Below, piece after piece: positions 6,316 through 13,719 of a DNA stretch of 25,896 nt. The notes under the pieces are model-generated. The model was not told where the DNA came from, searched no databases, and worked only from the letters and a program-made list of their open reading frames with translations. The DNA is from SMWC01 sp964466315 (lineage in GTDB: Bacteria; Pseudomonadota; Gammaproteobacteria; Steroidobacterales; Rariloculaceae): positions 1 to 25,896 of the forward strand of contig CAYXNS010000040.1 in the NCBI GenBank assembly GCA_964466315.1, in the 5' to 3' direction. The position numbers and the translations under genes were made by a program. The number at the start of each line of letters is the position of its first letter. The stretch's first letter is position 1.

Positions 6316-9045
6316 CTAGAACGAGTTGATCGCCGACACTGCGATCGCAAGGTTGTAGATAACCGACGTCACTCCGGTCCAGAGGACTATAGGACGGACG
6401 CGATCGGTATCGAGAGGCACGACGACCGTGTCCCCGGGGAGGATGTCGTTACCGGCCGCCTTGCGCCGAGCAAACCATCTGGAACCATTTTCTACCGTAA
6501 CGGCACCGCTCGCACGAACGACGTAGATTCTCGTCTCATCGGCTTTCAGGGTCAACCCACCACTTCTTTGAACGTATTCGTCTCGGCTCAGCCCAGCCTC
6601 ATAGATATGCGATGTCGCGTACTGCACCTCACCGAGCACGGTCACGGCCTGTGTGGCATCCGGTACCAGTAACCGGTCGCCGTCCTTCAGTAGGATGTCG
6701 GCGCTCGGCACCTGGGCGGCAACGTCTTCCAGCCGGATCACCAGGCGTCCACTCGGTTCCGCCTCTCGCAGCTGGTTGATCAGCGACTGACCAGTGCTAA
6801 TCGCTTCAGTGGACTCAGGATCTGATAACGAAAGCGCGGCTAGATCACTCTCGACCCGGGACGCGAGTATCGCGAGCTGTTCTCTCTCGAGTTCGGCTAG
6901 TTCCTCACGAAGGAAGATGCTGCCTTCCGCGAACGCAAGATCGGTGAGGCCGCCAGCCCGCTGCAGCACGGAGGACAGCAACTCTCCTTGTCGGATCGGA
7001 TAAGTTCCCGGGAAAACGACCTCACCTCGAAGTTCGACCGTTTGCTGTTCACGCCAGCGCGGAACTTCCTTAATGTTAAGATAGTCGTGTGCGATCAAAG
7101 ATACGTCTGCTAGCTGCTGTCCGCCGAGCAGCCCCGCAAGATTAACCGTGAACAGTTCGGTCTCGCGGGACTCGCCGTCGACGATTTCGTAGCGGGTCAG
7201 CTCAGCGTCGATCGTATAGGCAGACTCTTCCAATCCCCCACCGGCGCGGATCAGATCGCTGATCTGCATTCCCGGTTCGAGCGGGTACTCACCGGGCGCA
7301 CGGACACGGCCGCCGATCCTCGCGACGGCGACCGGCTGGTTCGCCAGCGCCTGGACACGAAGTTCATCGAGTATCGGTTGGACGACACGCTGGCGGCCGA
7401 CGTCGAGATTGAAAACGTATACCGTATCCCGAGGCGCGAGCACGATATTTGCCTGCGACTGCGGCTCGCGCCAGGCAGCCTCGAGATCCGCAGATAACGC
7501 TTCGACGAAGACATTCGGCTCAATCTCCCGCCGGATCAGCACATAACGAAGATCGGATTTAGGCTTCAATCGCTCGGGCTCCGGAATCAGATCAGTCAAC
7601 CGCATGCCGGAAAACCACTGTGACAGCCCCGGTTGATACACGTTACCGACCAGACGAACACCGCTGTCGAGCTGACCGAGGTTGGACACGACGCGCAGCA
7701 CGTCACCGTCCTGCAACGCGGAGTCGGCATTCACCATGCTCAAGTCCACATCCTCCACCGAAATCCCACGTCCTGGCACGATGCGCTCGAGTTTGACCTG
7801 CGACGAATCCCCCATCGCGGTCAGCCCGCCAGCGTACGCGATCGCGTCGGCGAGGGACTCGTCGGCGACGACCTCGTAGATTGCCGGTCGCCTGACTTCG
7901 CCCCCAATCGAGACCGTCGCACTGACCGGCGGTACAAAAATAACGTCGCCTGCCTGTAAGCGCGCATCACCACTACTATCGCCATTCAAAAACAGCTCGT
8001 AGAGATCGAGTTCCGATACGGTCTCGCCGTTTCGCTTCAACTGGATCCCACGAAGCGAGCCGATTGGCTTGATGCCGCCGCTGACGAATAACGCATTCGT
8101 CACCGTCGACAGGCCACTGACGGTATAGGAACTCGGTCGCTCAACGTCGCCGAGCACGAAAACCCGGATCGAGCGCAGCTCTCCAAGACTGATGCTGGCA
8201 CGAACCCCGATCATCTGCTCGGTGATACGCTCGGTGACGAGGTTCCGCGCATCGACCAATGTTAGGCCGCCCACCGTAATCGGACCGATATCGGGGAAGC
8301 TGATCGCGCCTTCGCGGGAGACCTCGAATATGTATGCAGCGTTCGTGTTTCCAAACAGTTGTACGTCCAAGCTATCCCCAGGTCCAAGGACATAGTCACC
8401 GGGAGCCGGGATGTCGGTCGCTGGTTCCAGACTCGAGCGTGGGTCCTCCTCGAAGACGTCATAGCCGTACGGTTCTAACGCCGCTAGACCGGTCGGCTCC
8501 AACGGTAGCAACGTAACAAACAGGCGAAAAGACTCCAAGGCGGTCTCGGCCTTGAGCCGCACGGCGGTTTCGTCAACGTTCAGCCCGGCCAGCGCCATCA
8601 CCTCGACGCCAGGCAGATACAGAAACCCCTCCCCATCGAGTTGATACGGATTGCCGCTCGCGAGCCGGGCACGAAATTCCTCGATTTGCTCCTGCTCTTC
8701 GCCCGTTAACCCGAGAAACTCATCCTCGCGCAAATTGAATTCGACGATAATCGTGTCGTTAGCCGCGAGGCGCGGAGGGCCATCTTCGTCTTCCTCGTCC
8801 TGCTCCAGCTCGAGCGGCAGCGGAAGCTCCGCTACGCCTTCAGGCAGATCCTCTTCGGCCTGCTGTGCCTGCTGCTCGCGCTGGCGAATTTCCCTTAAGA
8901 CCGCTTCTCGCTGAGTCGGCGGCAGCGCGTTCAATAGCTCGAGTTGCTCGGGGGTGGGTACCTGCGCGATCGATTCGGTACCTGCCACAGCGACAATCGT
9001 CGCTAGAAACGCCAATCGCGCAAGTCGCAAGGTGAACTGCCGCAT
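6316..9045 (-). CDS. large SLBB-domain polysaccharide export protein (Wza/WbfF-like)
   Basis: About 909 residues from the ATG at 9045, chosen because GGGAG lies 5 nt upstream and the protein then opens with a clean signal peptide (MRQFTLRLARLAFLATIVAV, cleavage near SIAQ); an in-frame ATG at 9072 has no ribosome site. After a Glu/Gln-rich, acidic linker come a Poly_export domain (YVLGPGDSLDVQLFGN) and several SLBB-type repeats, recognisable by VRLVGNVYQPG, IGGRVRAPGEYPLEPG, VELRGEVVFPGTYPIRQG, VTVLGEVQYATSHIYEAG and the recurring RAGGL. A terminal hydrophobic helix (RPIVLWTGVTSVIYNLAI) matches the position of the outer-membrane helix in Wza. Wza is about 380 residues, so this is the long form known from Vibrio-type WbfF loci. 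I see no cysteine anywhere, hence no lipoprotein anchor. It heads the operon after a 360-nt gap. Confidence 0.9.
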   Translation of the reverse strand: MRQFTLRLARLAFLATIVAVAGTESIAQVPTPEQLELLNALPPTQREAVLREIRQREQQAQQAEEDLPEGVAELPLPLELEQDEEDEDGPPRLAANDTIIVEFNLREDEFLGLTGEEQEQIEEFRARLASGNPYQLDGEGFLYLPGVEVMALAGLNVDETAVRLKAETALESFRLFVTLLPLEPTGLAALEPYGYDVFEEDPRSSLEPATDIPAPGDYVLGPGDSLDVQLFGNTNAAYIFEVSREGAISFPDIGPITVGGLTLVDARNLVTERITEQMIGVRASISLGELRSIRVFVLGDVERPSSYTVSGLSTVTNALFVSGGIKPIGSLRGIQLKRNGETVSELDLYELFLNGDSSGDARLQAGDVIFVPPVSATVSIGGEVRRPAIYEVVADESLADAIAYAGGLTAMGDSSQVKLERIVPGRGISVEDVDLSMVNADSALQDGDVLRVVSNLGQLDSGVRLVGNVYQPGLSQWFSGMRLTDLIPEPERLKPKSDLRYVLIRREIEPNVFVEALSADLEAAWREPQSQANIVLAPRDTVYVFNLDVGRQRVVQPILDELRVQALANQPVAVARIGGRVRAPGEYPLEPGMQISDLIRAGGGLEESAYTIDAELTRYEIVDGESRETELFTVNLAGLLGGQQLADVSLIAHDYLNIKEVPRWREQQTVELRGEVVFPGTYPIRQGELLSSVLQRAGGLTDLAFAEGSIFLREELAELEREQLAILASRVESDLAALSLSDPESTEAISTGQSLINQLREAEPSGRLVIRLEDVAAQVPSADILLKDGDRLLVPDATQAVTVLGEVQYATSHIYEAGLSRDEYVQRSGGLTLKADETRIYVVRASGAVTVENGSRWFARRKAAGNDILPGDTVVVPLDTDRVRPIVLWTGVTSVIYNLAIAVSAINSF

Positions 9046-9405
9046 GAGAACTCCCAACTGGCTAGCCCGCATATCGAATCAGGGCTCCGTGTGATGGCTA
9101 AGGACAGGGATCGGCAGACACGCCGGTCTAAAGCGAACGATGTTGCCGTTGCAACGTGTCATTAGCGGACCTTGGATGAGGGGCATTTGATCTAGAAATC
9201 GCGGCTGTCGGTCCGAGGATGCGCCGCAACGGCGTATGGCGTCAGAGTCGACACTCATAGGTTCCCTCGGAAAACCCCGATGATATCGGGCTACAGGTAG
9301 GCGGGCAAGGATGCGGCGCGTCGGCGAGGTAGCGGGACGAGTTGCCGCTCCCAGACGAGCGTCTTAGACCACAATGTTGTAGAAGTGGCCAGTAAGATCG
9401 CGGCT
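9046..9405. other. 360-nt intergenic region between pgi and the export operon
   Basis: No convincing gene is present. Reading the minus strand from pgi, there is a probable terminator hairpin 116 nt after the pgi stop, then about 225 nt that should contain the promoter and leader of the export operon. A GTTGC-CGTT-GCAAC inverted repeat lies at 9142-9155, and a TTGCAA with a poor -10 (TTAGAC) at 17 nt spacing overlaps it; I do not regard this as a reliable promoter. I searched by eye for the ops core GGCGGTAG and the JUMPstart element and did not see them. A frame on the minus strand over 9242-9529 overlaps pgi out of frame and has no support. Confidence 0.6.
9271..9290 (-). terminator. candidate intrinsic terminator after pgi
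   Basis: On the minus strand CCCGAT-ATC-ATCGGG forms a 6-bp perfect stem (9276-9290), followed by G and TTTT (9274-9271). It sits 116 nt downstream of the pgi stop. The T run is short, so termination may be partial. Confidence 0.4.
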
Positions 9406-11001
9406 TCAGGGCCACCAAGCCTGGAGACGAGCGATCGCGGCCGCGATCGCTCGCGGCGAGTCTATGTTCTCGTCCGCGATGGCCCCCGACACCCGGGACG
9501 CAAGTCGTTTGCCGAGTTGCACACCCCACTGGTCGAAGCTATTCACATCCCAAATAAGCCCCTGTACGTAGACTTTGTGCTCGTACAGAGCGACGAGCCG
9601 ACCCAGCGTTGCCGGATCCGACCGTTCGAACAGGATCAGCGAGCTCGGGCGATCGCCAGAATACGCCTGATGCGGATCGTGTGCCTCAGTCTCCGGATCT
9701 CCCTCGGCCAGTGCCCAGGTCTGCGCCAGACAGTTTGCGGCCGCAAGATCCTGCTGCTCCTGTCGCCCAACGCCAGACTTCGCTGGCAGCAGAAAATCCA
9801 TCGACACTCGCTCGGTTCCCTGATGCAATAACTGGTAGAACGAATGTTGCGCGTTGGAACCGGGTTCGCCCCAGATGATCGGGCAGGTGCCGCATTGAAC
9901 CGGCTCGCCGTTTCGCCGAACGGATTTGCCATTACTCTCCATCTCGAGTTGCTGAAGATAGGCCGGCAGGCGGCGCAGATGGTCATCGTAGGGCAGGACA
10001 GCATGACTGCCGGCACCAAGAAAATTCCGGTTCCATACCCCGAGTAACGCCAACAACACGGGCAGATTCCGCTCGACGGGCGTTGCCAGAAAATGCTCGT
10101 CCATCTCATGAGCGCCCTCGAGAAATTCCTGAAACTGCTCCCACCCGATCGCTAGCGCGAGCGTCAAGCCGACGGCCGACCAGATCGAGTAACGGCCGCC
10201 CACCCAGTCCCAAAGCGTGAAACGCCGATCCGGAGCGATGCCGAAGGCGTCCATCGCCTCATGGTTGGTAGAGACCGCGACGAACTGTGCCGCGACAGCC
10301 CGATCGCCACCGCTGGCGACCAACCAATCGCGGGCGACCCGGGCGTTCGTCAGCGTCTCGAGCGTCGTGAAGCTTTTCGAGCAGACAACAAATAGCGTCG
10401 CCTCCGGGTCCGCTCGTTTCAATACATGCGATATCTCGACACCGTCGATGTTCGAAACGAAGTGCACTCCAAACTCGGGGCTGCAGTATTCAGCCAACGC
10501 ATCCGTCGCCATGACAAGCCCGAGATCCGAACCGCCAACTCCGATATTGACGATGCCCGTGATCGGCTTGCCCGAGTATCCATCAATCTGGCCGACCTGC
10601 AGCCGGTCGGCCAAAGCCTTCATTTTGTCGCGCTCGGCCGCAACAAGCGGCATCACATCCTCGCCATCCAGCGCTAGCGGCTTATCCGCCGGCCGGCGCA
10701 GCGCTACGTGTAATGCGGCCCGGTCTTCAGTGTTATTGATGTGCTCGCCCGAGAACATCCGCTCGATTCCGAGCCGCACACCGGTCTGCTCAGCGAGTTC
10801 GTAGAGCAGTGTGGCCGTGTCCTTATCGAGGCGTTGACGACTGAAGTCCAGAAACAGTCCGGCCCCCTCACGACTAAACCGGCCCGCGCGGCTTGGATCG
10901 GCGTCGAACAGCGAATGGAGACTGGTCTCGTCGAATTCGGCGACCTTGTTCGTCAGAGCCGCCCAGGCTGGAGTCAGTGGTCCATAGGTATCATCAGTCA
11001 T
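9406..11001 (-). CDS. pgi: glucose-6-phosphate isomerase
   Basis: 531 residues from ATG 11001, matching the usual bacterial length near 550. It interconverts glucose 6-phosphate and fructose 6-phosphate in the cytoplasm, linking glycolysis to amino-sugar precursors. Signature segments are IGVGGSDLG (153-161), SKSFTTLETLTNA (208-220, phosphate binding), LWDWVGGRYSIWSAVGL (263-279, PROSITE-type motif), GEPGSNAQHSFYQLLHQGT (378-396, containing catalytic E379 and the conserved His) and C-terminal QLGKRLAS (K498). The frame extends upstream to a GTG at 11070, but that would overlap the epimerase and run through its terminator hairpin; family members begin near the ATG used here. No Shine-Dalgarno sequence precedes this ATG, which is unusual beside its neighbours. 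Its place inside a polysaccharide locus fits supply of fructose 6-phosphate for UDP-GlcNAc-derived sugars. Confidence 0.95.
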   Translation of the reverse strand: MTDDTYGPLTPAWAALTNKVAEFDETSLHSLFDADPSRAGRFSREGAGLFLDFSRQRLDKDTATLLYELAEQTGVRLGIERMFSGEHINNTEDRAALHVALRRPADKPLALDGEDVMPLVAAERDKMKALADRLQVGQIDGYSGKPITGIVNIGVGGSDLGLVMATDALAEYCSPEFGVHFVSNIDGVEISHVLKRADPEATLFVVCSKSFTTLETLTNARVARDWLVASGGDRAVAAQFVAVSTNHEAMDAFGIAPDRRFTLWDWVGGRYSIWSAVGLTLALAIGWEQFQEFLEGAHEMDEHFLATPVERNLPVLLALLGVWNRNFLGAGSHAVLPYDDHLRRLPAYLQQLEMESNGKSVRRNGEPVQCGTCPIIWGEPGSNAQHSFYQLLHQGTERVSMDFLLPAKSGVGRQEQQDLAAANCLAQTWALAEGDPETEAHDPHQAYSGDRPSSLILFERSDPATLGRLVALYEHKVYVQGLIWDVNSFDQWGVQLGKRLASRVSGAIADENIDSPRAIAAAIARLQAWWP

Positions 11002-11011
11002 TGTTGTTGCC

Positions 11012-11034
11012 AAAAAACGCGACGAGACCGTCGC
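11012..11034 (-). terminator. intrinsic terminator-like hairpin between epimerase and pgi
   Basis: On the minus strand GCGACG-GTCT-CGTCGC is a 6-bp GC-rich stem with a tetraloop (11034-11019), followed by G and six T (11017-11012). The form is a good intrinsic terminator. It is also the palindromic core of the repeat element at 11012-11040, so it may have arrived as a repeat and not evolved in place. It lies between the epimerase stop and the pgi start. Confidence 0.55.
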
Positions 11035-11040
11035 TCCTAC
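11012..11040 (-). repeat. REP-like palindromic element, copy 1 (GTAGGAG type)
   Basis: On the minus strand the element begins GTAGGAGCGACGGTCTCGTC and has the head-plus-palindrome layout (GTRGGAGCG followed by a hairpin) that I know from REP elements mobilised by RAYT (Y1 tyrosine) transposases in many gammaproteobacteria. The TAG in its head is the stop codon of the epimerase gene. A related copy is found at 14498-14537: their first 16 bases differ only by four C/T changes. Assignment to REP is by resemblance. Confidence 0.5.
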
Positions 11041-12050
11041 AGCGTGATCTTGTAGTAATCGAGATACCACTCGACGAAGTGCTTGATACCCTCCTCGACC
11101 GGAGTCTCAGGCCGGTATCCGACGTCTTTGGCGAGGCTCTCGACATCGGCCCAGGTATCCGGAACGTCACCAAGCTGCAAGGGTAAGAGGTTTCTGTCGG
11201 CTTTACGACCGAGACTATCCTCGAGTAGCTCGATATAACGCAGCAGATCGACCGGCCGTTGGTTACCGATGTTGTGGAGTCTATAAGGTGCCTGGCTCGT
11301 ACCCGGATCCGGCGCATCACTGTCCCAGTCGGCATTGGGCTGCGCGATGTGACCCAGCGCACGGATGATTCCTGCGACGATGTCATCAATATAGGTGAAA
11401 TCGCGACGATGGTTGCCGAAATTAAAGACGTCGATCGGCTCGCCTTCCAGAATCTTCTTCGTAAAGATGAATAACGCCATGTCCGGTCGACCAAACGGCC
11501 CGTAGACAGTAAAGAATCTCAAACCTGTTACCGGTAACCCATACAAGCTCGCGTAGGTGTGCGCCATGAGTTCGTCGGACTTCTTCGTCGCCGCATACAA
11601 TGACAGCGGGTGATCGACATTCTGGTGGACCGAGAATGGCATCTTCGTGTTCGCGCCGTAGACGGAACTCGTCGATGCGTAGACGAGATGCTCAACTTTA
11701 TTATGATGGCAACCTTCGAGTACTGTCAGCGTCCCAAGCACATTGCTGTCGACATAGGCGAACGGGTGTTCGATGCTGTAACGAACACCGGCCTGCGCAC
11801 CGAGATGGACGACCCGCTCGAACTGCTCGGCCGCAAACAAGTCCGCCATCGCGCCGCGATCGGCCAGATCCAACTGCGTAAACCGAAATGAAGGCTGCTG
11901 CTCTAGGATCTCGAGGCGCGCACGCTTGAGCGTAACGTCATAATACTCATTGAGATTGTCCAGACCGACAACTTTGTCACCGCGCTCCAATAGCGCTCTA
12001 GCAGTATGAAACCCGATGAACCCGGCAGCACCCGTAACGAGAATTTTCAA
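11037..12050 (-). CDS. NAD-dependent nucleotide-sugar epimerase, UDP-glucuronate 4-epimerase-like
   Basis: 337 residues of the extended SDR family. The N-terminal GAAGFIG (7-13) binds NAD; ASTSSVYG (125-132) and YAATK (152-156) give the catalytic Ser and the Tyr-x3-Lys pair. LDNLNEYYDVTLKRARL and VYGPFGRPDMALF are the segments that point to UDP-glucuronate 4-epimerases (EC 5.1.3.6, giving UDP-galacturonate) over GalE or dehydratases. The start is TTG at 12050: an in-frame TGA stands directly before it, no ATG is available, and GAGAGG lies 5 nt upstream. The stop TAG is formed by the head of a REP-like element. This is the most upstream polysaccharide gene in the window and appears to have its own promoter. 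UDP-galacturonate as product is inferred from family resemblance. Confidence 0.88.
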   Translation of the reverse strand: MKILVTGAAGFIGFHTARALLERGDKVVGLDNLNEYYDVTLKRARLEILEQQPSFRFTQLDLADRGAMADLFAAEQFERVVHLGAQAGVRYSIEHPFAYVDSNVLGTLTVLEGCHHNKVEHLVYASTSSVYGANTKMPFSVHQNVDHPLSLYAATKKSDELMAHTYASLYGLPVTGLRFFTVYGPFGRPDMALFIFTKKILEGEPIDVFNFGNHRRDFTYIDDIVAGIIRALGHIAQPNADWDSDAPDPGTSQAPYRLHNIGNQRPVDLLRYIELLEDSLGRKADRNLLPLQLGDVPDTWADVESLAKDVGYRPETPVEEGIKHFVEWYLDYYKITL

Positions 12051-12068
12051 TCAATCCTCTCTTCTAGA

Positions 12069-12119
12069 TCAATTTCCGCTACCGGGATCGACCACTACGA
12101 GAATTGTCTTGCTCATCAT
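12069..12119 (-). other. possible 16-codon upstream ORF before the epimerase
   Basis: ATGATG at 12119 opens a 16-residue frame (MMSKTILVVVDPGSGN) that ends at TGA 18 nt before the epimerase TTG. MSKTILVV resembles the first strand of CheY-type receiver domains, so it could be a remnant of such a gene, a leader peptide or chance. No good ribosome site precedes it (TGTGGAA only). Existence as an expressed gene is doubtful. Confidence 0.2.
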
Positions 12120-12148
12120 TTCCACACCCTGAGCCGACTAGATACTTG

Positions 12149-12178
12149 ATTCTAGCGGTTGCCTCCGCAGCGCAACAA
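12149..12178 (-). promoter_or_regulatory. candidate sigma70 promoter of the epimerase
   Basis: TTGTTG (12178-12173), an 18-nt spacer and TAGAAT (12154-12149; five of six consensus bases). The -35 is weak. The predicted leader is about 90 nt and contains the short upstream ORF. Confidence 0.35.
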
Positions 12179-12251
12179 TGCAGGATTTTACCTACCTATG
12201 TCCGCCGCACTACTAACTACGACTTTTCCGGCCCGATACGACCGCCGCAGT

Positions 12252-13586
12252 CTAGTTGATCGGCCGCGAGAAGAAGTCGAAGAACACCGCAAAGATTACG
12301 GTCGAGACAAACAGCGTACCGATCATGACCGGGGTACCCTTACGGAACCACAGGTATGGCGTTATGCGCAGACTCGGGTCGTTCTCCTCACGGGCAAGTC
12401 GCTCTGAGATTGTCACGATGAACACGTTGGCCGTAGAGCCGATATGCGTGCCGTTGCCACCCAAACCAACGCCCATGGCTAGGCCCCACCACAACGGTGC
12501 AACATTGATACCCTGCGCCTCCATACCGAGGATGATCGGGATCATAGCCGCTGTAAACGGAATATTGTCGATCATGGCTGAGAGAACTGCGCCGATCCAC
12601 ATCAATACGATCGTGGCCATAAGCAGGTCACGCTCGACGAATGGCGTGATGAACTGGCCGAGGAACTCGAGAAACTGACTGTGCTCCACGCCGCCGATCA
12701 CCATGAACAATCCCAAGAAAAAGATCAGCAACGTGATCTCCACATGCTCCATGGCGTGATCCATGATGACGCCCCTGGAGACGAAGATCAGCGCCACCAT
12801 ACCGAGCAAGGCCACGAACCAGGGTTCCCAGTGCAGCGCGCGGTGCTGCGTGAACAGGATGACCATTAGGCCAAGGATGATCAGCGAACCGCGCCAGACC
12901 CTCCCGTTTTCGATCTTCGGAATGACCTGATCAACATCGGCGGGTGTCTCGGCGAGCTGTGTCTTGAACAGGAACTTGAGCATGACTAAACACACGATCC
13001 AGGCCACGAAGACAATCGGCCCCATCGTGAAAAAAAACGTATTGAAATCGATGTCGGCCGCCGAGCCGATCATGATGTTCGGCGGATCGCCGACGAGTGT
13101 CGCGATACCGCCAGTATCCGACAAGAGCGCCGCAGCGAGCAGGAACGGAATCGGCGAGATCTTCTGCGCTCTCGCGATCAGGATAATCAACGGCCCGAAG
13201 ATCACGACCGTCGTCACATTGTCTAGTAAGAGCGAGAGCCCGGTAACGGCCGTGCCGAGAAGCGCGAGCAGGAGATAATTCTGGCCCTTACTGAATGCGG
13301 CGATCTTGTAGGCCATGGCCTGAAATCCGCCGGTCGGGATCATGATCGACACGATCGTCATCATGCAGGCGAGCAGGAAGATCACGTTCCAATCGACGGC
13401 TTCGATCGCGGCTTCCGGAGAATAGAACCCGAAAATCTGCCCGAAAACGATCATCGCCGTGGCGCCCAGCGCCGCGCACTTCGACCGCTCCATGCCGTGC
13501 AGGGTCTCGGTGAAGATGCCGATGAACGTAGCGGCCAGAATGATGCCGGAGATCAGCATTGCCGTATTGAATTCCAGGGCTTCCAT
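12252..13586 (-). CDS. ArsB/NhaD-type (ion transporter superfamily) membrane transporter
   Basis: 444 residues from ATG 13586, with about ten to twelve hydrophobic segments in two similar halves. First-half marks are LLDNVTTVVIFGPL (120-133) and SDTGGIATLVGDPPNIMIG (156-174). The second half has the matching MIDNIPFTAAMIPIILGM and GLGGNGTHIGSTANVFIV. This paired pattern is shared by ArsB arsenite pumps, NhaD Na+/H+ antiporters and the eukaryotic P protein; the asparagine/aspartate-rich re-entrant loops bind the ion. No ars genes or sensor are nearby, so arsenite export is not favoured and sodium/proton antiport is a reasonable guess only. A GTG at 13622 would add 12 Arg-rich residues, but it falls close to the candidate transcription start and has no ribosome site. 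The gene lies alone between dnaQ and the polysaccharide locus. Confidence 0.85.
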   Translation of the reverse strand: MEALEFNTAMLISGIILAATFIGIFTETLHGMERSKCAALGATAMIVFGQIFGFYSPEAAIEAVDWNVIFLLACMMTIVSIMIPTGGFQAMAYKIAAFSKGQNYLLLALLGTAVTGLSLLLDNVTTVVIFGPLIILIARAQKISPIPFLLAAALLSDTGGIATLVGDPPNIMIGSAADIDFNTFFFTMGPIVFVAWIVCLVMLKFLFKTQLAETPADVDQVIPKIENGRVWRGSLIILGLMVILFTQHRALHWEPWFVALLGMVALIFVSRGVIMDHAMEHVEITLLIFFLGLFMVIGGVEHSQFLEFLGQFITPFVERDLLMATIVLMWIGAVLSAMIDNIPFTAAMIPIILGMEAQGINVAPLWWGLAMGVGLGGNGTHIGSTANVFIVTISERLAREENDPSLRITPYLWFRKGTPVMIGTLFVSTVIFAVFFDFFSRPIN

Positions 13587-13645
13587 CAGACGGATTCTTC
13601 TTCTTCTGCGATCAGCGTCCACGGAGGTCCGCTGAGAGGCCGGAA

Positions 13646-13674
13646 ATCTTAGCGGCTTTCGTCGGACTCTGCAA
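13646..13674 (-). promoter_or_regulatory. weak candidate promoter of the transporter
   Basis: TTGCAG (13674-13669), 17 nt, TAAGAT (13651-13646). The matches are three and four of six. It lies in the 133-nt gap after dnaQ and would place transcription start near 13639, favouring translation from ATG 13586 over GTG 13622. Confidence 0.25.
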
Positions 13675-13719
13675 AGAATATCGTTGCACCAGAACGGTCC
13701 AGGTGCGAATCAACGGAGT

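Noticed and set aside
6208..6672. Plus-strand frame of 154 codons across the exporter/wbpE junction
   Set aside because: Antisense to two well-supported genes, with no recognisable domain.
9046..9405. ops/JUMPstart antitermination element upstream of the polysaccharide operon
   Set aside because: I looked for GGCGGTAG and the surrounding JUMPstart pattern on the minus strand and did not find it.
9242..9529. Minus-strand frame of 95 codons at the pgi 3' end
   Set aside because: Overlaps pgi in another frame, includes the probable terminator and has no recognisable sequence.
10217..10804. Plus-strand frame of 195 codons inside pgi
   Set aside because: Antisense shadow of pgi; composition is rich in Ser/Ala/Arg without any motif.
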